This document shows, in pieces, positions 19,593-28,195 of a stretch of 64,000 bases of DNA. The DNA is taken from positions 2,480,001-2,544,000 of the forward strand of contig JADJOS010000001.1 of assembly GCA_016713675.1 (NCBI GenBank). Direction: 5' to 3'. The notes beneath the pieces are model-generated. The model searched no databases and was not told the origin of the DNA. It was given only the letters and a program-made list of their open reading frames with translations. The position numbers and the translations under genes were made by a program. Source of the DNA: Acidobacteriota bacterium (GTDB taxonomy: Bacteria > Acidobacteriota > Blastocatellia > Pyrinomonadales > Pyrinomonadaceae). Within the stretch, counting starts at the first letter, position 1; every line of letters starts with the position of its first letter.

Positions 19593-20414
19593 ATGGAAAC
19601 CATTACGTTTTCAGAAACAACGCGCGTGGAACAGATCAACCGTGTTGTGACGTTCGTTCAAATCTTTTTCCGACAAGAGAAGGACTCACTATATTCAAAA
19701 AGTGTTGTCAAGAAGCATGTTTTATATTTAATTGAGAAACATGGGGAACAGATTTTGGAAGACGATGGCGAATTGTTGATCATGTCCGCTAGCAAATCCG
19801 CACAAGAGCTTGAGAGACTTCTCGAAGAACCGAATCTGAAAGCGTGGAAGGAACCAAGAACGAGAATCTATCAGCCTGGATTGTTCGAAGAAACTGAAAG
19901 CCTATTTAATGGCCACCGCAAATTCTCAGGTGAAACTATCGATGCGATGATCATTCATTTAGCATCGAAAGGTAAAAACCTCAATCCGACAAGGCTTAAC
20001 AAACTGCTTTTCTATAGTGACTTTAGTTATTTTAGAAAAGCGAAGCGCGGCATCTCAGGAATTGAATATGTCGCTCTCAAATATGGCCCTCTGTTTCCAA
20101 ATTACGATAACACGTTGAGGACTCTGGAGAAGAAAGGTGAGATCAGAGTAAAGAATATTACTTCAAAGGGTAAACCGGCTCGAATAATCCTGCCGAAAAA
20201 ATCATATCGTCCCGAAACAAGTAGTTTAAGTGCCGTCAATTGAGGTTCTTGGAATGGGTTATCGAAGAAATATGATCATCTAACCACCGAAGAGCTAGTT
20301 CTTCAGTCCCATCGAGAAGATGCATTCTGGAACTCTAATTTCGGAGAGTCAATCAGCTATGACCACGCTCACAATCTCGTCTTCGAACCACCCGATTCTC
20401 TTCTTGATCAATAG
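19593..20414 (+). CDS. Panacea-domain (SocA-like, DUF4065) protein, frameshifted near the C-terminus
   Basis: Residues 1-115 are an uncharacterised helical region (VEQINRVVTFVQIFFRQEK). The Panacea core then appears: LNPTRLNKLLFYSDFSYFRK, GISGIEYVALKYGPLFPNYD and LEKKGEIRV. The first frame stops at 20243. Reading on through other frames gives LRFLEWVIEEI, SKKYDHLTTEELVLQSHRED and AFWNSNFGESISYDHA, the usual Panacea C-terminal block, ending at 20414. The family includes the SocA proteolytic adaptor and general antitoxins that neutralise diverse toxins. It diverges from the DUF2130-SIR2-HerA operon. No SocB-type toxin is visible, so it may guard or regulate the operon (inference). Confidence 0.8.
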
Positions 20415-20468
20415 TCACTAAGATCTGTTTCGCAGGTTTCGCCTGTCTTAAGGTGGGGCTTGTGCAAA

Positions 20469-22806
20469 CTACATTAGATTAACCGGGTCGATCTCGACGT
20501 TGATTGTGCGGAGGTCGCAGCCTTGGTGTTCGGCGTCGAGGAGGGCGATGTTTAGGGTTTCCGCAAGGTTCGGCGGGTCGAGCCTTTGAGGATGATCTGG
20601 AGGCGGAATTCGTTCTTTAGCGCGAGAGCGATGCGGGGGCGGGGCCTAATATTCGGAGACTTGGAGACTTGGAGACACGGAGACCAGGAGAGTCGATACT
20701 CTTGGCGGCATGGTCCAATGACCGGCGTAAGGTATTGGCCTGTTTTGAGGCGTAGGCGTGGTCGCGGTGTTTGATGAGGATCGACGCGAGGACGTAGAAC
20801 GGCGGGTAGCCTAGACGCTGGCGAAATTTTATCTCTTCGGCATAAAAACCTTCATAGTCTTGTTGTTTAGCGTGTCTGAGGGCGTAGTGTTCGGGGTAAT
20901 AGGTCTGGATGAGGACCTTTCCGGCCTGTTTGCCGCGGCCGGCACGGCCAGCGACCTGGGTGATGAGCTGGAATGTTCGTTCAGCACTGCGAAGATCGGG
21001 CAAACCTAAACCGATATCAACCGAAATGACGCCGACGAGGTGACGTTCGGAAAATCATGGCCTTTGGCGATCATTTGGGTGCCGACGAGCATGTCAGATG
21101 GCCTGCGGCAAATTTGAGCAGGACGTCTTCGATCTCGCCTTTGTGCGCCATCGTGTCGCGGTCGACGCGTGCGATCCGCATGTTCGGGAACTTTTTCGTG
21201 AGCTGATCGGCATGTTCTCGGTGCCTTCGCCGACGAAATAGAGATATTCGCTCTGGCAATGCGGGCAAACTCTTGGGCGAGCGTTCGCGGTGATTGCAGT
21301 AATGACAGAGCAGTTTGTCATCACCGCGGTGAAAGGTGAGCGTGATGTCGCAGTTCGGGCATGTGAGCGTTTCGCCGCAGGTGCGGCACAGCACGAACTG
21401 CGAAAATCCGCGTCGGTTGAGCAGGATGATGACCTGTTCACCGCGTGTGTGCGTTTCGGTAATTGCTTCGAGCAATTCTGGCGACAACGCAACGTCCTTG
21501 CCAAAGCGTTTGAAAACGTCACGCATATCGATCAACTCCGCCGTCGCCAGGCCGCGTCCGCCGATGCGGTCGGGCAGGCGAAGATATGTGTATTTGCCGG
21601 TCTGGGCGTTATAGAACGATTCCATCGCAGGCGTTGCCGAGCCGAGAACGACGACCGCTCCGGCGAGATTGGCTCGCATTACTGCAACATCGCGGGCGTT
21701 GTAAAACGGCGATTCGTGCTGGCGGTACGACGGGTCGTGTTCTTCGTCAACGATGACGAGGCCGATGTTCTCCAGCGGTGCAAAGACCGCGCGCGCGTGC
21801 CTATCGCGATGCGGGCGTCGCCGCGGCGGATGCGACGCCATTCGTCGTAGCGTTCGCCCGTGCTGAGGTTTGAATGGAGGATCGCGACCTCCGAGCCGAA
21901 AACGGCACGCAATCTTCGCGAGAACACAGGCGTCAGAGCGATCTCGGGCACCAGCATCATTGCGCTTCGGCCGTTATCGAGAGCATGCCGCATCGCTCGG
22001 ATATACACCTCGGTCTTGCCGCTGCCGGTAACGCCGTGTAGGAGGAACGCCTTGAATTTGTCGTGGTCGCCGATCGCCGTCGTGATCGCGTCGAGCGCAG
22101 TCTGCTGTTCGGCAGTAAGCGTGAAATCGTCGCGTTCGGGCAGCTTGGCGTCCTTCAGCGGATCGCGATCGACATCTTGGATATAGATCTCGACGATCCC
22201 GCGTTTTGCTAAGGTATTGAGCGGCGAGGCACCGACGTTGGCTTGTTCGAGGACGTCGGTGAAGAGCATTTCGTTGTTGTTGGCCGCGAGGAGAGTGATT
22301 ATGGTGTTTTGGTCATTCGTGAGCGGTCTTTGGCGGGAGAAGAACCACCCCGTCCGACGAAGCGTCACCCCTCCTTGGTAAGGAGGAGCTTTCGTTGAAT
22401 TTAGCCTAACCGCCTTGCGTCTCTTAGGCCTTACTTTTTCGCTGTTGATGCCGGCGGGCAGGCTTGCCTTGAGCATTTCGCCCCAGAAACTGGCGTAGTA
22501 GTCGGCGGTCCATTGGGTGAGTTTTAGGATCTCGGGTGTGATGAGCGGTTCTTCGTCGGTGACGTCGATTATGTCTTTGATCTTTGATTCGTCGATCTCG
22601 ACATCGGCGGGAAGATCCGTGTGCAGACCGACGGCATAGCCGGTCACGTTTCGGCGGCCAAAGGGAAGCATCAGGCGGGCTCCGAGCTTTAGCTTTTCGC
22701 GCAATTCTTCCGGCACGCGGTAAGTGAAAACACGCCGCAAAGGCACCGGCAGGGCGGCCTCGACGTAGCGGGGAAGCGTTTGGATTTCGGTACCGGGATC
22801 GGACAT
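20469..22806 (-). CDS. priA: Primosomal helicase PriA (frameshifted, with repeat insertions)
   Basis: ATG 22806 begins the DNA-binding domain (YVEAALPVPLRRVFTYRVP, GARLMLPFGRRNVTGYAVG). The helicase domain has Walker A LLHGVTGSGKTEVYIRAM, a DEEH box (IVDEEHD) and GSATPAMESF. The zinc-binding cysteines CRTCGETLTCPNCD and CHYC follow, then LITQVAGRAGRGKQAG and a tail DLRTINVEIDPVNLM ending at 20469. Frame breaks occur near 21830-21780, 21210, 21100-21000 and 20620-20580. PriA restarts collapsed replication forks. The domains are complete across roughly 780 residues, so the breaks are probably sequence errors. Two repeats lie inside the gene and are listed separately. Confidence 0.88.
20655..20694. 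repeat. 8-nt tandem repeat inside priA
   Basis: Five consecutive, perfectly phased 8-nt units (GGAGACTT, GGAGACTT, GGAGACAC, GGAGACCA, GGAGAGTC) lie within the coding region of PriA, just before its conserved LGPAPA segment. On the coding strand they give SPGLRVSKSPSLRI-like residues not expected in PriA. Confidence 0.8.
22335..22399. repeat. Dispersed palindromic element inserted in frame in priA (copy A)
   Basis: The segment from GGGAGAAGAACCACCCCGTC to AAGGAGGAGCTTTCG shares its ends and core with a second copy at 28527-28642: GAACCACCCCGTC, GAAGCG, CACCCCTC and AAGGAGG. On the minus strand it encodes about 22 extra residues (KAPPYQGGVTLRRTGWFFSR) within the PriA linker without breaking the frame. 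Confidence 0.75.
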
Positions 22807-22885
22807 TTTTCCGCGTCTGTGGACAAAATGATAACCTATCGTGTCACCTTTTGCCGAAAGGCGGTGTCTAAGAAGTAAGAGAATT

Positions 22886-22990
22886 GGCCACGGATCGATA
22901 CAGATAAAAACGGATAAGAAAAGAGGATCTTATTTGGCTTGGTTACTGGTAGTCATATCTATATTCATCCTAATCTATCTGCGGTTAAAT
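22886..22990. repeat. Imperfect inverted interspersed repeat upstream of 23033
   Basis: The left arm (GCCACGGATCGATACAGATA, continuing AAAACGGATAAG) and the right arm, which reads ACCGCAGATAGATTAGGATG on the complement, are imperfect inverted repeats. They are built from degenerate GGAT/GATA units. This resembles the CACGGAT-type interspersed repeats seen in many environmental bacterial genomes. Confidence 0.55.
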
Positions 22991-23032
22991 TTGTTTGCTG
23001 GATTCTCGGGGTCTTTGCGGTAAAATCAAATT

Positions 23033-23542
23033 ATGGACGGGGAATTCAAATACGAGGGAACAAAACGCGGGTTCAATCCGGTGTTGATCTTGGGTGTGCT
23101 GATCGGCGTGGCGTTGATAGGCGTTGCGATATATTTTCTGTCGTTGAAGCCGCCAATGGAGCAGCAGACGGCTCAGATCCTCGAAGGATCGCTTCGCGAA
23201 GGCTCGCCCGAGTTTGCGGCGATCAGCAGAGACATCATCATTGCGACCGATGACCGGACAGTGGAATCGCCGACCGGCATGGGCACGATCTCGATGTATA
23301 TAAACGGCAACATCAAGAACAAAGGCACGAAAAACATCACCGCCCTCGAGGTGAACGTCGGGGTCGTCGATGTTAATAACAACGTTCTCCGCGAACGCCG
23401 AATTCTCGTCGTGCCGGTTCAGCAGCCTGCTCTGCCGCCCGGCGAGACAATTCCGATCACGCTCACACTTGACGGTTTCAGCCACAAGGACGACCGGGCG
23501 AATATTCGCTGGAAAGTAACGGCGATCAAGACGTCGAATTAG
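23033..23542 (+). CDS. Membrane-anchored hypothetical protein with FxLYD/DUF2393-like domain
   Basis: The 169-residue protein has a short basic N-terminus, one membrane helix (residues 16-37, LILGVLIGVALIGVAIYFL) and an extracytoplasmic part of about 120 residues. That part is rich in beta-strand patterns (ISMYINGNIKNKGTKNITAL, EVNVGVVDVNNN, LPPGETIPITLTLDG). Such N-x-G-x-K-N-K-G patterns are usual in FxLYD/DUF2393 beta-sandwich domains. The frame is intact with ATG at 23033. No function is known to me. No obvious operon partner is present. Confidence 0.7.
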   Translation: MDGEFKYEGTKRGFNPVLILGVLIGVALIGVAIYFLSLKPPMEQQTAQILEGSLREGSPEFAAISRDIIIATDDRTVESPTGMGTISMYINGNIKNKGTKNITALEVNVGVVDVNNNVLRERRILVVPVQQPALPPGETIPITLTLDGFSHKDDRANIRWKVTAIKTSN

Positions 23543-23557
23543 AGTTTATCGTTTCCG

Positions 23558-23677
23558 TGACGCCAGAGGCGTCAGATCTTTATAACACCATGGTATTCAG
23601 AAACATTCGACCCCGGCCGGGGTCGTGCCTTTTGTGCGTGACCTTGTTGCCATAAACTTTCGATCCCGCCGGGATCG
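23558..23677. repeat. Cluster of three short palindromes
   Basis: Three GC-rich palindromes follow each other in 120 nt: TGACGCCAGAGGCGTCA (23558-23574), CGACCCCGGCCGGGGTCG (23608-23625, perfect) and CGATCCCGCCGGGATCG (23661-23677). They are separated by ATAACACCATGGTATT-like spacer. The layout is that of a REP/BIME-type mosaic. Confidence 0.7.
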
Positions 23678-23736
23678 ATATGTTGACAGAAAAATATGTT
23701 TTAGACCCACCGATTTTCTGTATAATCGCATTACCG

Positions 23737-24810
23737 ATGCGTGCAATTGTTTCAATTCTAAGTCTGATCTTATGCTCAACTGTCCTGGCACAGTCGGGGT
23801 TTCATAAGAACTATTCTGAGAGTGTTTCGCGAAATGAGGCGAACGATCCGGTCGTCGAATTAACAAAAGAACAAAAGAAATCGGATGACGACGTAATTCA
23901 TGTCGATACCGATCTCGTGACGATACCTGTTCGTGTAATGACGCGAGGTGGGCGGCCTGTTCCGGACATCAAACCCGGCGAATTCAAGATATTTGAGAAC
24001 GGCGTCGAGCAGGAGATCGCATATTTTTCGAGCCAGGACGAGCCTTTTACGGTCGCACTGATGCTCGATATGAGCTATTCGAGTGTGTTTAAGCTCAACG
24101 AGATACAGGCGGCGGCGATGCTGTTCATCGCTCAGCTGCGTAAGAATGACAAAGTGATGATCGTGTCTTTCGACGAAAAGGTCCGCATTCTCTGCGAAGC
24201 GACCGATAATCGAAAGGCGTTGCGATATGCGATCGAGGGAGCAAAGATCGGCTCGGGAACAAGCGTTTATACGGCGGTTGATAAAGTGATCAATGAGCGA
24301 TTCAAGTCGATCGCCGGCCGTAAGGCGATCGTCCTGCTCAGCGACGGGGTCGATACGACCAGCAAGACCGCGAAGCCGGCGGACATTCTGCGTGAGATCG
24401 ACGAAATGGACACGCTCGTTTATCCACTCCAATACGATACGTTCGACGACGTTCGAGAGTCGCGTCGAAAGGACGCACAGGTGCTCTATGACGACGACGA
24501 CCGGCCGTATATTGTTGAAGCTCCGCTGGTAAAGGGCGAAAAGGAAGAGGACTACAGCAAGGCAAGGGAATTCTTAGAAGATCTTGCATCGCACTCAGGC
24601 GGACGCATGCAACGCGTCAGTTCGACAACGAATCTCAATTCTGCATTTGCCCGTATCGCTGACGAACTTCGCAAAATTTACAGTTTGGGGTATTATCCTA
24701 GCAGTGAAAAAACGCCGGGCAAGCGGTACTCGATCAGAGTGCGTGTTTATCGTCCGGATCTTGATATTCGTGCCCGTGATAATTATTCGACGGCGAAGAA
24801 AAAGCTGTAG
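23737..24810 (+). CDS. Secreted VWFA-related protein (acidobacterial type)
   Basis: I start at ATG 23737 because it gives a clean signal peptide (MRAIVSILSLILCSTVLAQ). The frame itself is open from 23680. A TATAAT sits at 23721-23726, so the message may be nearly leaderless. The mature protein begins with a beta-domain (DTDLVTIPVRVMTRGGRPVP, FKIFENGVEQEI), followed by a von Willebrand A domain. The MIDAS residues are DMSYS, the GSGTS threonine and the SDGVD aspartate, all present. The domain architecture matches the VWFA-related family that is expanded in Acidobacteriota. Its function is unknown, with metal-dependent protein binding outside the cytoplasm likely. Confidence 0.85.
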   Translation: MRAIVSILSLILCSTVLAQSGFHKNYSESVSRNEANDPVVELTKEQKKSDDDVIHVDTDLVTIPVRVMTRGGRPVPDIKPGEFKIFENGVEQEIAYFSSQDEPFTVALMLDMSYSSVFKLNEIQAAAMLFIAQLRKNDKVMIVSFDEKVRILCEATDNRKALRYAIEGAKIGSGTSVYTAVDKVINERFKSIAGRKAIVLLSDGVDTTSKTAKPADILREIDEMDTLVYPLQYDTFDDVRESRRKDAQVLYDDDDRPYIVEAPLVKGEKEEDYSKAREFLEDLASHSGGRMQRVSSTTNLNSAFARIADELRKIYSLGYYPSSEKTPGKRYSIRVRVYRPDLDIRARDNYSTAKKKL

Positions 24811-24897
24811 TTTTGACAGGGGCGTGATAATTGATTTGAACGAATTGCCCCTACTAGCGTGCGGGCTTCTAAAAAGAAATTTTAAGGAGAAGTAAGT

Positions 24898-25572
24898 ATG
24901 AAGAAAGTAGTCTCAACCCTGATTTTCAGTCTGTTGCTCTGTTTTAGTGCCGCGACGGTCTTTGCTCAAGAGGAAATGACGAACGACGAAGTGATCTCGC
25001 TGACCAGAGCGGGACTGGCGGGTTCGATCATTATCGGCAAGATCAGAACGACAAAGACGAACTTTGACATGTCCACTGACGCACTGATCAAGCTGAAGCA
25101 GGCCGGTGTCGGCGATGACGTGGTCGGAGCAATGCTCGAAACAAAGAGCAGCAAATCGACCGGCGGCACCACAACTTCAGGAGCGGCGTCCGTAACGGCG
25201 GCACTGCAGATCAATTCGACCGATCCGGTGTTCTATTTTTACCTCGACACGTCGAGCGGCGGTATGAACACTTCGAGCGGAATACCTTCGACGCCGAACG
25301 AATTTACGCTTGTGCGTTTTAACCAACGCAGCGACAACCGCGAGGTGACCATCGCCAAGAGCAATTCGTGGGGCGGCAAAGGCGGCCTCTCAGACGAATA
25401 TGTCGTTGGCCTCAAGTCCGAGGATCTCGGCAACGGAACATTCAGAATAACCGCGACTGCACCCTTAAAGAAAGGCGAATACGGCTTTATGCTGCTCAAC
25501 AGCGGTAATGCAAACAGCGGAGCCGGCGTCGGTTCGAAATTCTTTGATTTCGGCGTGCAGATGACGCCTTAG
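24898..25572 (+). CDS. Secreted hypothetical protein
   Basis: The start is well supported: AAGGAGAAGTAAGT precedes ATG 24898. A signal peptide (MKKVVSTLIFSLLLCFSAAT, cleavage near VFAQ) is followed by a helical module. That module (MTNDEVISLTRAGLAGSIII, KIRTTKTNFDMSTDALIKLK) is frequent in acidobacterial secreted proteins and has no established function that I know. A Ser/Thr/Gly linker and a beta-rich C-terminal domain (residues 100-224) follow. It lies 87 nt after the VWFA gene and ends at a strong terminator. Confidence 0.75.
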   Translation: MKKVVSTLIFSLLLCFSAATVFAQEEMTNDEVISLTRAGLAGSIIIGKIRTTKTNFDMSTDALIKLKQAGVGDDVVGAMLETKSSKSTGGTTTSGAASVTAALQINSTDPVFYFYLDTSSGGMNTSSGIPSTPNEFTLVRFNQRSDNREVTIAKSNSWGGKGGLSDEYVVGLKSEDLGNGTFRITATAPLKKGEYGFMLLNSGNANSGAGVGSKFFDFGVQMTP

Positions 25573-25598
25573 GCGAGATCGTGATTTCGGTTCAAAAA

Positions 25599-25636
25599 AG
25601 GGCAGTCCGGGAAAAATTTCCCCGGGCTGCCTTTTT
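25599..25636 (+). terminator. Rho-independent terminator
   Basis: An 11-bp stem, GGCAGTCCGGG with CCCGGGCTGCC (one G-T pair), has an A/T-rich loop and is followed by TTTTTC. It ends the 24898 gene. Confidence 0.9.
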
Positions 25637-25859
25637 CTTACTCGCATATCTTAAGGAGTACCGTAAACAACCGCGGAGTTCGAGAAGTGCGAGGTGTTCG
25701 TAGCGGCGACGGCACGGACGCGTATTCGTAAAATTGTCCGGGCGGTTTGGGAGTGTCGACGTAGGCTTGTCTCTTGGTCTTGGAGACACGCATTTGCCGC
25801 CGGTACCATTTCATTTTTGTTTTGGGGAAGACCAAACGTGTATTTTAGCTGTTTGGGTG

Positions 25860-25881
25860 AATTGTGGTACGTACCACAATT
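25860..25881. repeat. Perfect 22-bp palindrome
   Basis: AATTGTGGTAC is followed immediately by its exact reverse complement GTACCACAATT, with no loop. Dyad symmetry without a spacer fits a dimeric protein-binding operator better than an RNA hairpin. Confidence 0.8.
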
Positions 25882-25905
25882 TTATCAACAAAAACGAAGG
25901 CGTCG

Positions 25906-26001
25906 GAACCCGTTTTAGGGCACCTGAACCCCATTAAAGCCCGCCCGAACCTCATAAAGGTATACCGGAACCCTGAAGGATCGGGAACCCCAATATTTTT
26001 G
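25906..26001 (+). repeat. Five degenerate direct repeats of about 21 nt
   Basis: GAACCC/GAACCTC motifs start at 25906, 25926, 25947, 25968 and 25985, with spacings of 20, 21, 21 and 17. Unit interiors differ, so conservation is limited to the GAACC start and an AT-rich middle. Confidence 0.6.
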
Positions 26002-26072
26002 ACCAAAAAATGAGGGTTCCTGATCTGAACATTGTTAGAGAAAAGAATCGTGTCGAATGCGTTTGTGCGGTA

Positions 26073-26207
26073 GTATTGCGGTTGGCTTTAGCCAACGGAT
26101 TCGTAGCAGACATCGTTTTTCGGACGTTAGCCCAGCCGCGTGGTTGGGCTAAAGCCCGGAATCTATTTTATGATTCCGGCACCGTTCGCTAAAGCGAACG
26201 GCAATAC
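26073..26207. repeat. CTTTAG-palindrome REP-like element
   Basis: Outer arms GTATTGC and GCAATAC enclose several inner palindromes: GTTGGCTTTAGCCAAC, a TTAGCCCA/TGGGCTAA pair, and CGTTCGCTAAAGCGAACG. The architecture matches the shorter element at 59703-59760. Confidence 0.7.
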
Positions 26208-26616
26208 GGAAAATTTAGTCCAGACTAGTGTTTACGAACCAGTTGATAACTCCGACGGATGCGATGAATCTGACGGATCCGATCTCACCCAATGAAACCA
26301 ACCGCCCATTAGCGTCCGGCAAGCCCAACGCTTTTTGTGCACCATACAAAAATTTCTTTCGAGCCTGAGAGAATTGGCGTATCATAACGGCTATGAAGGG
26401 CAGCTTTGCGGTCAACAACGGATCCGGGGCATGTACGCGTGAGGCATCGGTCAACTTTCTGAAGAAAAGCAACAGCCAATCTGGCACCGAACGTTATACG
26501 CGTTGTTACCGATGACCAATTTCAAGCATCATATAAAAAGGTCGATGAAGAGTATACTGGGAACAAAGCACGAAAGCAGGCCTGACTCCGATTGCTCCCT
26601 CCTGTTAGGCAATATC

Positions 26617-26672
26617 GGTTTTAGATTCAGTTTGCGAACCAGCACCGAGATACGGTGGCGTTTTTCGACCCG
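26617..26672 (-). pseudogene. Remnant copy of the zinc-ribbon gene 3' end
   Basis: Read on the minus strand, this stretch (CACCGTATCTCGGTGCTGG through CTGAATCTAAAACCGAT) parallels the 3' end of the small zinc-ribbon gene at 28278-28472. It has several mismatches and indels. It appears to be a decayed duplicate of about 55 nt. Confidence 0.4.
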
Positions 26673-26910
26673 TTCAATAAAGTACGCTTCGGAAATGGCT
26701 TCCCCGGGTTTAGTGGTTATTTACCGGATACGAATAAGGTACGTGTTCTATTTTACACGAACTTGCCCATATGGTTTTGGACAAAAAGGCGAAGCTCTGA
26801 TTCCCGACGATGGAGGAAACCAATATAGCGGTAAGTCCAAAAAGAATACGGACAAGATTCTGAAGTATGTAAAACCGAGATTGATAAGGTTGTCGATTAG
26901 AGTCAAGAAA

Positions 26911-27673
26911 ATGAGAATTTTATATAAGTGGGTTTTCCTTGTTTCAGTTTTCTGGGCAATGAGTATTGGTTGTTTAGCCCAATCTTACACGTCGGTTGTC
27001 AAGGGTCGAATCGTTGACAAATTGGGAAACCAGTTGTGAACGCAATGGTCTCTTTGGAGTCCCACTCAGATGAGGAAATCGATACATTCACTTATCAAGC
27101 CGGTACTTTCACCGACTCAAATGGTGGTTTTTCAGTAATAAATATTAGTAACCGCACCGAACGAAATCGCCGACTTTTCGTTGTGGGTTCCGTTTCGCCA
27201 GATGCTATCACTTTGATTGACTTGCCACCCACTGAGAAGTTCTGCCGCACCCTGCCCAATCTAGCAGTTACGACCGTAAGTCTTAAAGCAGACAGACCTA
27301 TTGACCTTGGAAATATACTAGTGAAGGTGCGATTGCAGGTTGTCGAGATAACGATCATTGACGCCGATGGCAACGCACTAATGAAAACCAGCAAAGATTG
27401 GCGATCCATTTACTATACGCTTCGAGATCGTAAGGGTGACGTGTACATCGCGCGGAATTTCAACTTTGGATTTTGAGTCGAGCATCGACGTGAGCACCGG
27501 CACGATCGAATGGATCTACCGAAGGAGATTGGAAGATTACATTCATCTCTGATTTGGGCAACTCATCGGCCCTCGCTGAAACAGAATTAATTACTGCGAA
27601 GCCTGGAATTAAGAATCTAAAAGTTGAAATAATTGTGCCTAAGAGGAGCGGCGGAGAAGGTATAGAAGGTTAG
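26911..27673 (+). CDS. Secreted protein with carboxypeptidase-regulatory-like fold (frameshifted)
   Basis: ATG 26911 starts MRILYKWVFLVSVFWAMSIG, a signal peptide ending CLAQ. Then comes YTSVVKGRIVDKLGNQ and, after a break near 27033, VVNAMVSLESHSDEE. This is the beta-sandwich pattern of carboxypeptidase-regulatory (CarboxypepD_reg-like) domains. A second strand-rich unit follows (VVEITIIDADGNALMKTSKD). Two further breaks, near 27470 and 27530, are needed to reach the end (GNSSALAETELITAKPG, stop 27673). The rebuilt length is about 254 residues. The region is AT-rich compared with its neighbours. No enzymatic role is expected. Confidence 0.6.
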
Positions 27674-27696
27674 TGTCAGACATGCGATTCTGACGA

Positions 27697-28195
27697 TTAG
27701 CAAATGAAAAGGTTTGTCCGTGATGGCAAAGCCTTTTTGGTCGTATGTTTTGAATTCGGTGATCCGAATTGCGTTAGCGTTTCGATCTTACTGCGACTTT
27801 CGACGAGGCTTATTAGCGTTCTAATTGCGACGCCGGTTGGGCCTTTGGATGTGTGGGGTTTGTTGCTGTCGAGCCAGGCTGTGCCAGCGATGTCGAGGTG
27901 GGCCCATTTGGCTTTGTCGATGAACTCCTGGATAAAGACGGCGCCCATGATGGTGCCGGCTTTGCCGCGAGGGCCGATGTTTTTGATATCGGCAATGTCA
28001 GATTTGATCTGCTTGCTGTATTCAGCACTGAGCGGAAGCTGCCAGAATCCTTCGCCGGTCTCTTTGCCGCAAGCGATGATCTCGTCCACGAGGCCCTGAT
28101 CGTTGCCCATGATGCCGGTATTCTGGTCGCCGAGAGCGATGATGACGGCGCCGGTGATCTTGCTGAGGACGAGGTGGCGACCGAGACGATCTTGA
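27697..28195 (-). pseudogene. pepA: Leucyl aminopeptidase (M17) C-terminal remnant
   Basis: The segment reads TGAVIIALGDQNTGIMGNDQ, then GEGFWQLPLSAEYSKQIKSD, IADIKNIGPRGKAGTIMGAV and HLDIAGTAWLDSNKPH. This is clearly the end of the catalytic domain of PepA-type cytosolic aminopeptidases. The N-terminal domain and most metal ligands (the K-D-D region) are missing, and upstream sequence shows no continuation in any frame. Only about 165 of roughly 500 residues remain. It borders a repeat-rich stretch, which suggests loss by recombination, or an assembly gap. Confidence 0.8.

Larger units (their letters stand above)
25637..26910. other. Repeat-rich, gene-poor stretch
   Basis: I see no convincing complete gene in these 1.27 kb. 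The stretch holds a perfect 22-bp palindrome, five GAACCC-type direct repeats, a CTTTAG-palindrome element and a partial copy of a zinc-ribbon gene tail, each listed separately. Open frames such as the one running from 26503 lack family features until the signal peptide at 26911. Confidence 0.6.

Noticed and set aside
23683..23726. TTGACA and TATAAT as a sigma-70 promoter pair before the VWFA gene
   Set aside because: The two boxes are 32 nt apart, too far for one promoter. Only the TATAAT is kept as a possible -10.
25906..26001. Possible CRISPR array in the GAACCC repeats
   Set aside because: The conserved part is only 5-7 nt and the spacing is too short.
26503..26910. N-terminal extension of the frame that contains the 26911 signal peptide
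   Set aside because: The residues lack domain features, and the following signal peptide requires a start at 26911.
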